Counted from the stretch's first letter, positions 32,950-42,656 are shown. The stretch is 64,000 bases of DNA from Dehalococcoidia bacterium (GCA_041653995.1 JBAZEK010000001.1:558001-622000); one strand, 5' to 3'. The notes: a model not told the origin generated them from the letters alone. Made by a program: numbers and translations.

Positions 32950-34755
32950 TCAAACCTGCGGCTCGACTATTTTCAGGTTCAACTCCTTGAGCTGTTCTTC
33001 CGATATTGCTGACGGGGCATCCGTCATCAGGTCCACGGCGGCCTGGTTTTTGGGAAATGCGATGACGTCACGGATGCTCTTGCTGTGCGTCAGCATCATA
33101 ACGAAGCGGTCGATGCCGGGTGCGACACCGCCGTGCGGCGGCGCGCCATACTCCAGCGCCTCCAGGAAACTGCCGAACTGGGCCTCGATCTCCTCTTTCT
33201 TGTACCCGAGGACATGGAAAATCTTTTCCTGCAGGGCGCGGTTGTGTATCCTGATGCTTCCACTGGAAAGCTCGTACCCGTTGCAGACGATGTCATAGTG
33301 GCGGGCGCGCACCTTAGCGGGATCGGTGTCCAGCAGGGGTATATCCTCGTCGAAGGGCGCCGTGAAGGGGTGATGCATGGAGTCCCACACCTTCCTCTCA
33401 CTGTTCCAATCGAAGAGCGGGAAATCCGTGATAAAAACAAAGGCCATCAGGTTTGGATCGCACATGTCCAGCCGCCTGCCCATCTCGCGCCTTAGCTCGT
33501 CCAACACCTTATTCACCATAGCGGGCTCTCCCGCCGCTATCAGCACCAGGTCTCCCGGACGGGCTGTGAAACTGCCCAGTATCCGCCTGATCTGATCGAT
33601 ATCCAGGTGTTTTGTGGCTATTGACTTGACACAATCAAAGCTGACGTTTTCAACGGACTCTCCGGAGCCGCCAGGCAGCCAGGCCAAAGTGATCAATCCC
33701 CCAGCGCCGCATGATTTGGCCAGTTCCGTCAGTTCGTCTATCTGTTTATGTGTATAGCCGGCGCAGCCTGGCAGGCATATTCCCCTTACCCTGCCACCGC
33801 CATGAAGAGCCGACTTGAAAACGACGAACGGGCTGGACGCCACTATGTCCGAGATATCCTTTAGCTCGAGCCCGAAACGAATATCGGGTTTATCGGTGCC
33901 GTACCGGTCGAGCACTTCGGCATATGACATCCTGGGGAATGGCTTAACCAGGCGTATCTCCGGCGTCAATGATTCTATTAGCCCGGTGAACATATCCTCC
34001 AGCAATACGAGGATATCTTCCTCATCGACAAAGCTCATCTCGAGATCGAGCTGGGTGAACTCGGGCTGCCTGTCGGCACGCGTATCCTCATCGCGGAAGC
34101 AGCGCGCTACCTGATAGTATCTCTCGATACCCGCCACCATAAGCAGTTGTTTCAACTGCTGTGGTGATTGAGGCAGGGCGTAGAACTTGCCGGCGTGGAT
34201 GCGGCTGGGCACCACGTAATCCCTGGCGCCTTCCGGCGTGCTCTTAATCATGATGGGGGTCTCAACTTCCACAAAATCCCTTGCATCGAGGAAGTCCCGC
34301 ATGTACTTGATAACACGGTGCCGGAGGAGCAGGTTGTCGCGCATGCCCGCCCGCCTCAAATGCAGGTAGCGATACCTCAGCAGAAGTGCTTCGTCCACAT
34401 CCACCTCTTCATTTATGTAAAACGGAGGTGTTTTGGACGTATTGAGTATCTTCAGCCCGCTGGCTATGACCTCGATCGCACCGGTAGGCAGCTTGAGGTT
34501 CTCCGCCCCCTTCAGCCTGGGTTCCACCTTTCCTGTTACCTGGATTACATACTCGTTGCGCAGCCCGTTTGCCATAGCATGGATATCAGGCGCCAATTCC
34601 GGATTGAAGACCGCCTGGGTAATGCCGTCACGATCGCGCAGATCAATAAAGATCAGTCCCCCGTGGTCCCTGCGTCTGTGCACCCAGCCAGCCAGAGTCA
34701 CCTGTTCCCCGACATTGGCGGCGCGTAACTGTCCGCAATTATGAGTTTTAAGCAA
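32950..34755 (-). CDS. aspS: Aspartyl-tRNA synthetase (bacterial type)
   Basis: A 601-residue class IIb synthetase with an N-terminal OB anticodon-binding domain, motif 2 RCFRDEDTRADRQPEFTQLD, the bacterial GAD insertion (about 290-410), and motif 3 GIDRFVMMLT. It charges tRNA-Asp and, where asparaginyl-tRNA synthetase is absent, often tRNA-Asn too; this cannot be told here. The start is TTG with GGGAGG five bases upstream; no ATG fits. Confidence 0.96.
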   Translation of the reverse strand: MLKTHNCGQLRAANVGEQVTLAGWVHRRRDHGGLIFIDLRDRDGITQAVFNPELAPDIHAMANGLRNEYVIQVTGKVEPRLKGAENLKLPTGAIEVIASGLKILNTSKTPPFYINEEVDVDEALLLRYRYLHLRRAGMRDNLLLRHRVIKYMRDFLDARDFVEVETPIMIKSTPEGARDYVVPSRIHAGKFYALPQSPQQLKQLLMVAGIERYYQVARCFRDEDTRADRQPEFTQLDLEMSFVDEEDILVLLEDMFTGLIESLTPEIRLVKPFPRMSYAEVLDRYGTDKPDIRFGLELKDISDIVASSPFVVFKSALHGGGRVRGICLPGCAGYTHKQIDELTELAKSCGAGGLITLAWLPGGSGESVENVSFDCVKSIATKHLDIDQIRRILGSFTARPGDLVLIAAGEPAMVNKVLDELRREMGRRLDMCDPNLMAFVFITDFPLFDWNSERKVWDSMHHPFTAPFDEDIPLLDTDPAKVRARHYDIVCNGYELSSGSIRIHNRALQEKIFHVLGYKKEEIEAQFGSFLEALEYGAPPHGGVAPGIDRFVMMLTHSKSIRDVIAFPKNQAAVDLMTDAPSAISEEQLKELNLKIVEPQV

Positions 34756-34775
34756 AATGTCCTCCCGGAGGTAAA

Positions 34776-34805
34776 ATTATATCTTAATACGTTTATGCTG
34801 CACAA
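34776..34805 (-). promoter_or_regulatory. Possible promoter of aspS
   Basis: Minus strand TTGTGC (34800-34805), 18 nt, TATAAT (34776-34781), about 20 bases upstream of the aspS TTG start. The -10 is perfect, the -35 weak. Confidence 0.45.
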
Positions 34806-34861
34806 AGTCCGGAGCCGGACGGATAGGCCTGCACAGGTGGGATAGAGCAGCAGGATAATAA

Positions 34862-36427
34862 TCAGCCTGCGCTGTTAAGAGGTTTGTATTTTTCGCGTAA
34901 TCCGGGTTTCTCGATTTTGCCGGTGGGATTCCTGGGGACTTTGCCGAAGATCACTTTCCTGGGCACCTTGTGCCTGGCCAGATTGTCCATGCAGTACTTG
35001 ATGATCTCCTCTTTATTGACGTTTGCGCCCGGCTTGCGGTCCACGATGGCAATTGCGATCTCACCCAACCTCTGATCGGGAATCCCTATGACGGCTACGT
35101 CGTTCACCGAATCCAGGTTATGGATAGCGTCCTCAACTTCAACCGGGAAGATGTTTTCACCGCCCGTGATGATAACGTCCTTTTTCCTGTCGACCAGGAA
35201 GATGAACCCGTCTTTGTCCATATTGGCCATGTCACCCGTGTGGAGCCAGCCGTCGCACAGCGCCTCGGCCGTCTTCTCGGGATTCTTATAGTACTCCTTC
35301 ATCACACCCTCGCCCCTCACAAGCAGTTCACCTATCTTCCCTGCCCCCTGCATTTCGCCGTTTTCAGCGACGATTTTGGTCTCCCAGTTAAATCCCGCTT
35401 TGCCAATGGCCCCAACCTTATGGACGTTTTCCACACCAAGGTGCACGCATCCCGGTCCGCTGGCCTCGCTCAAACCGTAATTCGTATCGTATTGCATGCC
35501 CGGAAAAGCCGCCATCCAGCGTTTGATCAGCGAAGGGGGCACGGGCTGCGCCCCGATGTGCATCAGACGCCAGCAGCTCAAGTCGTAATCCTCTTTTTTA
35601 ATCCGGCCGTCTTCCAGTGCCACCAGTATGTCATGGGCCCAGGGTACCAGCAGCCAGACGATTGTTCCCCGTTCCCTGCTAACGGTTTCCAGTATATTGT
35701 GAGGATTGACCTCTCCCAGCAGGGTTGCCCTGCCCCCGGTTATCAGGCTGCCGAACCAATGCATCTTCGATCCGGTGTGATACAGCGGTGGAATGAGCAC
35801 GAAATTGTCCGATTTCTCCTGCCGGTGGTGGGCATATTCGGTCACAGCGGCGCACCTCAGGTTATCGTGTGTCAGAAGTATGGGCTTGGGGGTGCCCGTT
35901 GTGCCCGATGTAAAATACAGGCTGCAGGCATCGTCACGGCTTATGTCGACGTGCGGACATGAGGTGGGACGCCGGTTAATCCAGCTTTGATACGCAGCCA
36001 TATATCCCGGCATTCTCTCACCGAAGGCAAGTATACCCTCCACCTCGCTGAACTGTTTCTTAACAGTGTCGACTCTCTCGATAAACTCCTCGCCTATAAT
36101 CATGTATCTTGCCCCGGATATCTCCGTGCAATAGAGAAAATCACCGGCGGTAAACCTGAAATTGAGCGGTACAACCCACGCCCCGCTTCTTAATATGCCG
36201 AAATAGACAATTAACCAGTCGATTGAATTCATCATCCACATGATGACGCGGTCACTCCTCTTAACACCCATCTCGATCAGGGCGTTGGCAACGCGATTGG
36301 CCTCTTCATCCATCTGTCTCCACGTCATCTCCCGACGATAATTCAGGCTGGGCTTGAGCTCGACCAGCGCACAGTCGTCCGGGTACATCCTGGCATTCCG
36401 GGACAGCATCTCGGGTATGGTAACCAT
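34862..36427 (-). CDS. AMP-forming acyl-CoA ligase following a TRAP transporter
   Basis: A 521-residue ANL-family ligase: P-loop YFTSGTTGTPKPILLTH, GLSEASGPG, GELLVRGEGVMKEYY, LHTGDMANMDKDGF, hinge DRKKDVIITGGENI and NPTGKIEKPGLREKY with the catalytic lysine. It converts a carboxylic acid to its CoA ester. The ATG at 36427 has AGGTGATGAG upstream; a TTG one codon earlier is less likely. It begins 35 bases after dctM on the same strand, so the acid brought in by the TRAP system is its probable substrate (inference). It differs clearly from the ligases at 6466 and 43872. Confidence 0.92.
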   Translation of the reverse strand: MVTIPEMLSRNARMYPDDCALVELKPSLNYRREMTWRQMDEEANRVANALIEMGVKRSDRVIMWMMNSIDWLIVYFGILRSGAWVVPLNFRFTAGDFLYCTEISGARYMIIGEEFIERVDTVKKQFSEVEGILAFGERMPGYMAAYQSWINRRPTSCPHVDISRDDACSLYFTSGTTGTPKPILLTHDNLRCAAVTEYAHHRQEKSDNFVLIPPLYHTGSKMHWFGSLITGGRATLLGEVNPHNILETVSRERGTIVWLLVPWAHDILVALEDGRIKKEDYDLSCWRLMHIGAQPVPPSLIKRWMAAFPGMQYDTNYGLSEASGPGCVHLGVENVHKVGAIGKAGFNWETKIVAENGEMQGAGKIGELLVRGEGVMKEYYKNPEKTAEALCDGWLHTGDMANMDKDGFIFLVDRKKDVIITGGENIFPVEVEDAIHNLDSVNDVAVIGIPDQRLGEIAIAIVDRKPGANVNKEEIIKYCMDNLARHKVPRKVIFGKVPRNPTGKIEKPGLREKYKPLNSAG

Positions 36428-36462
36428 CAACTCATCACCTCACAATAACACAGGCAGCGCAC

Positions 36463-37767
36463 TTAATATGTTGCCAGACCGGGCAGGAATGTTGCAATCT
36501 GTGGAAAAGTCAGCAGGATGACCGCAGCAACGGCCAGAGCGGCCAGAAAAGGCAATATACCCTTGAAAATAGTCTCGAGCGGCACATCGGGGGCGATACC
36601 CTTGATGACATATACGTTCAAGCCCACAGGTGGCGTAATCACGCCTATCTCGGTCACCAGCACTATGATTACCCCGAACCAGATGGGATCGAAACCCAAC
36701 GCCAGCACCACGGGGTAGAAGATGGGTATGGTGAGTGTGATGAGGGCCAGCGAATCCATGAAACACCCGCCCAGCATATAGATAATGACAATTACACCCA
36801 TGATGGCTACGGGAGGCAGCGGCAGAGCGCTGACCCAATCGGTGAGCATCATGGGTATGGTGGTTATGGCGATGAAATGTCCGAAAACGGTGGCCCCGGC
36901 CACGATGATCATGACGAAGCAGGTGACGCGCACGGTATCTTTAAGGGCATTGACAAAGCCCGCCCAGGTAAGCGTCCTGGTTATTAATCCGATGAGTATA
37001 GCCCCGCCTACGCCTGCCGCGCCCGCCTGGGTCGGGCTGAACCAGCCGAAGAAAAGTCCCAGTATCACGAAGCAGAAGAGGAAGAGCATCTCTATGATGC
37101 CGGTCAGTGCCTCCATCTTCTCCTTGAAAGTGGACGCCTCGCCGGCGGGCGCCAGCTTCGGATTGCGCATGCAGATGATAGCTACCGTGACCATCAGCAG
37201 CGCGGCGATCAGCAGGCCGGGCAGCACGCCGGCCATAAAAAGCTTACCGATGGACTGCTCAGTGAGTATGCCGTAGACAATAAAGATGGTGCTGGGCGGT
37301 ATCATGATGCCCAGAGTGCCCGCTGCAGCTACAATCCCGGTGGCCATTGAACTTTTATAGTTGTAGCGTTTCATCTCAGGGATGCAGACCTTGCCCATGG
37401 CGGCGGCAGTGGCGCTGGTCGAACCGTTGATGGCGGCGAAACCGGCGCAGCCGATAACCGTGGCCAGGGCCAGCCCGCCGGGGAATTTGCTGAAGAGAAC
37501 ATAACCTGCATCGTAAAGACGCCGGCTCATGCCAGACTCGGAGGCTATACAGCCCATCAGTGTGAACATGGGTATGACAGTCAATGAATACGATGAAAAA
37601 ATATCGAAAAAATCGCGGGCAAGGAGGTTCATGCCCGCTGCAGGTGTAACAACTATACTGAATCCGATGAGGCCGACAAAGGCCATGGCGAATCCCACCG
37701 GCATACGCAGCAGGAAGATGATAATCAGGACGACCACGCCGACTATACCGAGTGTTATGTTGTCCAT
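36463..37767 (-). CDS. dctM: TRAP transporter large permease (DctM)
   Basis: A 434-residue membrane protein with about twelve segments, characteristic of TRAP large permeases (RMPVGFAMAFVGLIG at the start, GTLGIMIPPSTIFIVYGILTEQSIGKLF, and a mirrored GVITPPVGLNVYVIKGI in the second half). It moves an organic acid with Na+. Starts at an ATG one base after dctQ. Confidence 0.95.
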   Translation of the reverse strand: MDNITLGIVGVVVLIIIFLLRMPVGFAMAFVGLIGFSIVVTPAAGMNLLARDFFDIFSSYSLTVIPMFTLMGCIASESGMSRRLYDAGYVLFSKFPGGLALATVIGCAGFAAINGSTSATAAAMGKVCIPEMKRYNYKSSMATGIVAAAGTLGIMIPPSTIFIVYGILTEQSIGKLFMAGVLPGLLIAALLMVTVAIICMRNPKLAPAGEASTFKEKMEALTGIIEMLFLFCFVILGLFFGWFSPTQAGAAGVGGAILIGLITRTLTWAGFVNALKDTVRVTCFVMIIVAGATVFGHFIAITTIPMMLTDWVSALPLPPVAIMGVIVIIYMLGGCFMDSLALITLTIPIFYPVVLALGFDPIWFGVIIVLVTEIGVITPPVGLNVYVIKGIAPDVPLETIFKGILPFLAALAVAAVILLTFPQIATFLPGLATY

Positions 37768-37768
37768 A

Positions 37769-38254
37769 CTATTTCATGTTCCTCAGCATTTTGATCATCT
37801 GCATGATGAGCACCAGCACAACTGCCAGGCTGCATAATCCCAATGCCCAGATAAACGGGTAATAAGGTATCCGCAACGTCATAGAGACTTCTCCGCTGGA
37901 CTGCAGAGACAGGCCATAGGTGTAACTTTGCCAGGCCAGTATGACGAAAAGGCAGATACCCAGACAGTGCACGAAAGCTGCGATGACCTTCTGTGCTGTG
38001 CGCGGCAATTTCCTTACCAGCATCTCGACCTCGATATGCCCGTGGGTGACCTGGGTCTGTGCGATGGCAAACGCTATCGCCGCGACACTGAGCAGGCTGA
38101 CCAGCTCGATGCCGCCCGGGAGGGGAACCTTGAAAAATTTATTCCCGCAGATGTCGACGAGGACCAGCGTGACCATCAGAGCCAGGCTGGCGCAGGCCAC
38201 CCAGTTAAGCCATCCCGCGATGCCGGTTACTGCCTTCTCGAACTTGTTGAACAT
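37769..38254 (-). CDS. dctQ: TRAP transporter small permease (DctQ)
   Basis: A 161-residue protein with four membrane helices and the family's short polar loop HIEVEMLVRKLP. It forms the membrane unit with DctM. Located between dctP and dctM. Confidence 0.9.
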   Translation of the reverse strand: MFNKFEKAVTGIAGWLNWVACASLALMVTLVLVDICGNKFFKVPLPGGIELVSLLSVAAIAFAIAQTQVTHGHIEVEMLVRKLPRTAQKVIAAFVHCLGICLFVILAWQSYTYGLSLQSSGEVSMTLRIPYYPFIWALGLCSLAVVLVLIMQMIKMLRNMK

Positions 38255-38272
38255 CTAAATCTACATCAGTAT

Positions 38273-38303
38273 GGGTGGCAGGCATGATTCTGCACTGCCA
38301 CCC
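38273..38303 (-). terminator. Intercistronic hairpin between dctP and dctQ
   Basis: A perfect 9-bp stem (GGGTGGCAG at 38273-38281, CTGCCACCC at 38295-38303) sits in the 77-bp gap after dctP. There is no long T-run, so it may act as a partial terminator or as an mRNA 3'-end stabiliser giving more binding protein than permease. Confidence 0.55.
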
Positions 38304-38331
38304 GTACGATTCGTTGTTGGTGATGGTTACG

Positions 38332-39459
38332 TTATTTTGCGAACTCGGAGCTGACGAAGTCTATGCATTCCTGGTCGGTGGGGGTTTTGCCCGCCCAGTA
38401 CTCGGCCCTCTCCATCAGGTATTTCTCATACTGATCGGCAGGCAGGCCTTTGGCGTCCCTTTCCGTAATATATTTATCCTTGAGCGACTGCGTGGCCGTT
38501 ACCCATTTAGCCACCTCATCAGAGGACAGCTGGATAACTTCACGGCCTTCGAAGGTCTTGAAGAACTGCAGTCCGGAGATGTCATACCAGGTCCAGGTCT
38601 TGGCATGCTTCTCGATCCATTCGTTGCTGACGTCCGTGAACACCTTCTGGATATCCGGTGGAAGGCTGTCCCACTTGGCCTTGTTGATGACTACAAACAT
38701 ATTGGCGGTGCTGCCCACTTCGGGGCACTCCGTGACGTATTTCACGATCTCGGCCTGCTTCCATCCCTCTAAGGTCTCGCGGGGGGTGTAGCTGCCGTCG
38801 ATGGTACCCTTGGACATAAGCTCGTAGGCTTCGTTCTGGGCCGCGCCATATCCCTTGCCACCCAGCGCCTCGATGATGCTGGCGCCGACGCCGGTCGACC
38901 TGATCACCATGCCCTTCAGGTCCTCGATCTGCCTGACAGGCTTCTTGACCGAGAAAATAACGCTGGGGCCATGGGCATGGAAGTAGAGCACGTGAACGTC
39001 GTCGAACTCCTTCGGTTTGAACTCGTTATAGAAATCGTTGGCCACCCTGGTGGATACATAGCCGTTGAGATAACCATGTGGCAATTCCACCATCTCGGCG
39101 GCAGGAAAGCGTCCCATGGTGTATGAGACAACCGACATCCCCATATCCGAGAGGCCGTTGACAACACCGTCATATACCTGCGGCGCCTTGGTCAGGGTGC
39201 CGCCCGTGAATACCGTGATCTTGACCCTGCCGTTGGTGCGCGCGTTGACTTCATCGGCAAATTTTTGGGCCAGGATGGAGTTCTTGTGCACGGGAGGGAA
39301 GAAAACGCTGTAGGTGAATTCATATGTCGTGTTATCCGTGACCACCGCTGCGGTCGATGTATTCTCCGAAGGCGCCGCGGGCGCCGGGCCACACGATGCT
39401 GCCAGAGCTATGACCAGCAGCGATGCCACTAATGCCTGAATAAACGCCGTCCTTTTCAT
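38332..39459 (-). CDS. dctP: TRAP transporter substrate-binding lipoprotein (DctP)
   Basis: A 375-residue DctP-family receptor. Signal peptide with lipobox ALAASC (Cys23), then the typical start of the mature domain (TYEFTYSVFFPPVHKNS) and ADEVNARTNGRVKITVFTGGTL. Residues IEDLKGMVIRSTGVGAS correspond to the carboxylate-binding segment with the conserved arginine. Start at the ATG at 39459 with GGAGG; upstream in-frame codons have no ribosome site. Ligand unknown. Confidence 0.93.
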   Translation of the reverse strand: MKRTAFIQALVASLLVIALAASCGPAPAAPSENTSTAAVVTDNTTYEFTYSVFFPPVHKNSILAQKFADEVNARTNGRVKITVFTGGTLTKAPQVYDGVVNGLSDMGMSVVSYTMGRFPAAEMVELPHGYLNGYVSTRVANDFYNEFKPKEFDDVHVLYFHAHGPSVIFSVKKPVRQIEDLKGMVIRSTGVGASIIEALGGKGYGAAQNEAYELMSKGTIDGSYTPRETLEGWKQAEIVKYVTECPEVGSTANMFVVINKAKWDSLPPDIQKVFTDVSNEWIEKHAKTWTWYDISGLQFFKTFEGREVIQLSSDEVAKWVTATQSLKDKYITERDAKGLPADQYEKYLMERAEYWAGKTPTDQECIDFVSSEFAK

Positions 39460-39846
39460 AGATATACCTCCACTAAGATTAATAATACGGGGACACAACT
39501 GTGTTTAAGGGATCTGCAGGGTTTGGATTCGTGACTCCAGCGCCGCCGGGAAGATCCGGCGGCTTGTCCAGAGCCACTATCGGTAGATATATTTGTTAGC
39601 GTGCATGTAAATTTATATTTATTCACTGCCTGCCACGACGGCAGGTCTCGAACAGTATATTATATTACTATGAATAGCTGCAAATCTGTCAAGTCCGGGG
39701 TCGACGGGCGGTCAATGCCTGGTTCTCTGTGTACTTGATTACGTCCATAAAAGCGTTAAGTGATAAAATGGGTGTGCCCTGATATCAGTATATGAAATCT
39801 CCTGTATTAGGCAGGCAACCGCTTAATTATTTACTTGGAGGTAGTT
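39460..39846. other. 387-bp divergent intergenic region with promoter motif and two hairpins
   Basis: No gene seen. On the minus strand TTGACA (39687-39692) is followed by AGTAAT/TATAAT-like sequence (39659-39669), a plausible dctP promoter with uncertain -10. The future dctP leader holds two perfect inverted repeats: CCTGCC/GGCAGG (39629-39645, 5-nt loop) and GCCGCCGG/CCGGCGGC (39542-39563, 6-nt loop). The leader would be about 190 nt long, which leaves room for regulation by RNA structure or an operator. Confidence 0.5.
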
Positions 39847-40146
39847 ATGGCCATATATTTGATGCTCTCAACCCTGACCGGTGACGGCAGAAAGGCAATC
39901 GAGGAATACCCTGAAAAACTGAAGGAATTAAATAAGGAAGTCGAATATATGGGCGTAAAAATACTGGCCCAGTACGCTCTGCTGGGGCAGTATGATTTTG
40001 TGCATATTATCGATGCGCCCAACAATGAAAAGGCGGCCGAACTGGCCATCCATCTCTCTGCAGGAGGCCTTCAGAGCCTGACGCTGGCAGCGATACCCCT
40101 GGATAAGCTGATCGAGACGCTGAAAAAGAAGCCTCCGGTGTTCTGA
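39847..40146 (+). CDS. GYD-domain protein
   Basis: A 99-residue small alpha/beta ferredoxin-like protein of the GYD family (MAIYLMLSTLTGDGRKAI, YALLGQYDFVHIIDAP, then AAELAIHLSAGGLQSLTLAAI). Function of the family is not established. The ATG at 39847 follows TTGGAGG; a TTG at 39835 is part of that ribosome site. It stands alone before the ior promoter. Confidence 0.85.
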   Translation: MAIYLMLSTLTGDGRKAIEEYPEKLKELNKEVEYMGVKILAQYALLGQYDFVHIIDAPNNEKAAELAIHLSAGGLQSLTLAAIPLDKLIETLKKKPPVF

Positions 40147-40161
40147 TCCCGCCGCACAGGA

Positions 40162-40191
40162 TTGAACTTATCCGCCTGCTGCTATTATAAT
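40162..40191 (+). promoter_or_regulatory. Sigma70-type promoter of the ior operon
   Basis: TTGAAC (40162-40167), 18 nt, TATAAT (40186-40191), 33 bases before the iorA ATG. Confidence 0.65.
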
Positions 40192-40224
40192 TAGGCTTCA
40201 AATTTAAATTTATCCGCATACGCT

Positions 40225-42042
40225 ATGAGCAAGAGCCGTAAACTACTATCGGGCAACGAGGCTATCGCACTGGGCGCCTACCACGCCGGGGTGAGGGTGG
40301 CCACAGCTTATCCGGGGACGCCCAGTACGGAGATCCTCGAGAACATGGCGGCGTTCAAGGACCTTTATGCCGAGTGGTCCACCAACGAGAAGGTCGCCAT
40401 GGAGGTGGGTTTGGGCGCCTCCTATGCCGGAGTGAGGACGCTGGTCTCCATGAAACACGTGGGATTGAATGTGGCGGCCGATCCCTTCATGGCCGCGGCG
40501 ACGACGGGCGTGCATGGCGGCCTGGTAGTGGTTTCCGCAGATGATCCCGGCATACACAGCTCCCAGGGTGAACAAGACAACCGGCACTTTGCCCGGCTGG
40601 GAAGGGTGCCCATGATCGAGCCCGCCGACAGCCAGGAAGCATACGATTTCATGGCCGCAGCATATGAAATCAGCGAGAAATACGATACCCCTGTTCTTTT
40701 CAGGATAACTACCAGGGTTGCGCATTCCAAATCAGTGGTCGAGGTGGATATGGGCGCTCTGAGGGTGGAGAGGAATAAGTTTTTTCACCACCACGTGGAG
40801 AAGTATGTGATGCTCCCCGGACACGCGCGTCTGAGGGTGCCGTATATGCACAGCCGCATGGAAGATCTCACCGAGCTGGCCGAGGTAACCCCGCTCAACA
40901 TTATTATCGAGGGAGATAGCCGCACGGGCATCGTGTCGAGCGGCGTTAGCTATGAATATGCCAGGGAAGTCTTCCCCGGCGCTTCATTCCTAAAGCTCGG
41001 ATTGATTTACCCTCTACCTACCAAACTGATTAAACGCTTCGCCGGAAAAGTTAACAAACTGTTCGTCGTCGAAGAGCTGGACCCCTTCCTGGAAGAAAAC
41101 ATCAAGGCAATGGGCATCAAGGTCGAAGGAAAACAACATATAGCGCGACATGGTGAGCTGAACACCGGCGCCGTACGCTATGCGGCCGTCAAGGCGGAGA
41201 TCATTCCCCCTGCTGAGGCAGTTGAAGCGGCCGCCGCCGGCAACCTGCCGGGACGACCACCTCTGCTCTGCGCCGGCTGCCCGCATGCCGGCGCTTTTTT
41301 TGTGCTCAGCACGATCGGAAAGAGATCAAAGGTGCTCGATGCCAGAGGCAGGTCTGAGAAGGAATCCGGCCTGGTCATCACCGGCGATATCGGCTGCTAC
41401 ACCCTTGCCACCTATCCCCCGCTGCGTGCCATGGACACCACGGCCTGCATGGGGGCGAGCATAGGACAGGCCATCGGCCTGGTCAAGGCTGGAGTCAGCA
41501 GCAAAGTGGCCGCGGTTATCGGCGACTCAACCTTCATGCACTCTGGCATCACCGGCATCATAGACGCCGTATATAACGATGCCAGAATCACCGTGATCAT
41601 ACTCGACAACGGCACAACAGCCATGACCGGCCACCAGGACCATCCCGGCTCGGGCAGGTCGGCACAGGGCATATCCACGCAGAAGGTCGATATCGCCAGG
41701 ATTGTCGAGGGCGCCGGAGTAAAGAATTTACAGGTCGTTAATTCTTTCGATATCAAATCGGTGAGGGCCGCTATCAGGTCGGCACTTGACAGCGAGCAGC
41801 TGTCCGTGGTCATTGTCCGGGGCCAGTGCGCGGTCACCAACAAGGTTCGCAAGAACAAGCGCCTTGTCGATCAGGATGTATGCAACGACTGCGGTGTATG
41901 CCTGATGATCGGCTGCCCGGCCATCCAGAAAAGGGACGGCAGGATTTACATCGAGGCCGGTACCTGCATGGGAGACGCCTGCGGCATCTGCCAGCAGATC
42001 TGTCCGAAAAAGGCCATAGATACGGAGGTTAAGGCGGCATAA
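40225..42042 (+). CDS. iorA: Indolepyruvate ferredoxin oxidoreductase alpha subunit
   Basis: A 605-residue TPP enzyme. Pyrimidine-binding N-terminal domain (LSGNEAIALGAYHAGVRVAT, AYPGTPSTEI), the C-terminal TPP/Mg site (GDSTFMHSGITGIIDAVYND, then ILDNGTTAMTGHQDHPG) and two [4Fe-4S] sites at the end (CNDCGVCLMIGCP; CMGDACGICQQICP). It decarboxylates arylpyruvates to aryl-acetyl-CoA, reducing ferredoxin. Followed by iorB with a one-base overlap and an aminotransferase, which would supply the 2-oxoacid. Confidence 0.95.
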   Translation: MSKSRKLLSGNEAIALGAYHAGVRVATAYPGTPSTEILENMAAFKDLYAEWSTNEKVAMEVGLGASYAGVRTLVSMKHVGLNVAADPFMAAATTGVHGGLVVVSADDPGIHSSQGEQDNRHFARLGRVPMIEPADSQEAYDFMAAAYEISEKYDTPVLFRITTRVAHSKSVVEVDMGALRVERNKFFHHHVEKYVMLPGHARLRVPYMHSRMEDLTELAEVTPLNIIIEGDSRTGIVSSGVSYEYAREVFPGASFLKLGLIYPLPTKLIKRFAGKVNKLFVVEELDPFLEENIKAMGIKVEGKQHIARHGELNTGAVRYAAVKAEIIPPAEAVEAAAAGNLPGRPPLLCAGCPHAGAFFVLSTIGKRSKVLDARGRSEKESGLVITGDIGCYTLATYPPLRAMDTTACMGASIGQAIGLVKAGVSSKVAAVIGDSTFMHSGITGIIDAVYNDARITVIILDNGTTAMTGHQDHPGSGRSAQGISTQKVDIARIVEGAGVKNLQVVNSFDIKSVRAAIRSALDSEQLSVVIVRGQCAVTNKVRKNKRLVDQDVCNDCGVCLMIGCPAIQKRDGRIYIEAGTCMGDACGICQQICPKKAIDTEVKAA

Positions 42043-42656
42043 TGAAGAGCCAGGGCAAACAGGACGTGCTGATGGTGGGGGTGGGCGGCCAGGGCATCAT
42101 ACTCGCCAGCGATATACTTGGCGATGTCGCACTGGACATCGGCATGGATGTCAAGAAGACCGACACACTGGGCATGGCGCAGCGGGGAGGGAGTGTGACC
42201 AGCCATTTGCGCATCGGGCAAAAAGTCTGGTCGCCCCTGATAAATACCTGCGAAGCCGATATACTTTTGGCTTTCGAGAAGCTCGAGGCAGCCAGGTGGG
42301 TCAGTTACCTGAGGCCGGGCGGCACCGTGATCATCAACAACCTGGCCATTCCCCCGCTCTCAATATCTCTCGGCACGCAGGTATATCCGGAGGACGAGGC
42401 AATACTGGGATCATTCCGCCGTGTAACGAAAGCCGTATATCTTATCAGCGGCACGGAACAGGCGGCGGCCATGGGCGACGTCCGAACATTGAATATCTTT
42501 ATGCTGGGATACTTATCCCGCTTTCTGCCTCTGAAAATCACAGATGAGCAGTGGCAGAAGGGCATGGCACGGCATTTGCCGGCCAAAATACTGGATTTAA
42601 ATAAACGCGCTTTCGAAGCAGGAAAGGGGGCAGCAGCCGGTGTCAATATCGGATAA
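42042..42656 (+). CDS. iorB: Indolepyruvate ferredoxin oxidoreductase beta subunit
   Basis: A 204-residue gamma-type domain protein (VGVGGQGIILASDILGDVA, DTLGMAQRGGSVTSHLRIG) that completes the two-subunit IOR. Start overlaps the iorA stop (TAATG) with GGAGG upstream. Confidence 0.94.
   Translation: MKSQGKQDVLMVGVGGQGIILASDILGDVALDIGMDVKKTDTLGMAQRGGSVTSHLRIGQKVWSPLINTCEADILLAFEKLEAARWVSYLRPGGTVIINNLAIPPLSISLGTQVYPEDEAILGSFRRVTKAVYLISGTEQAAAMGDVRTLNIFMLGYLSRFLPLKITDEQWQKGMARHLPAKILDLNKRAFEAGKGAAAGVNIG

Noticed and set aside
34970..35962. 330-codon open frame antisense to the acyl-CoA ligase
   Set aside because: Shadow of a clearly conserved ANL ligase; no family features.
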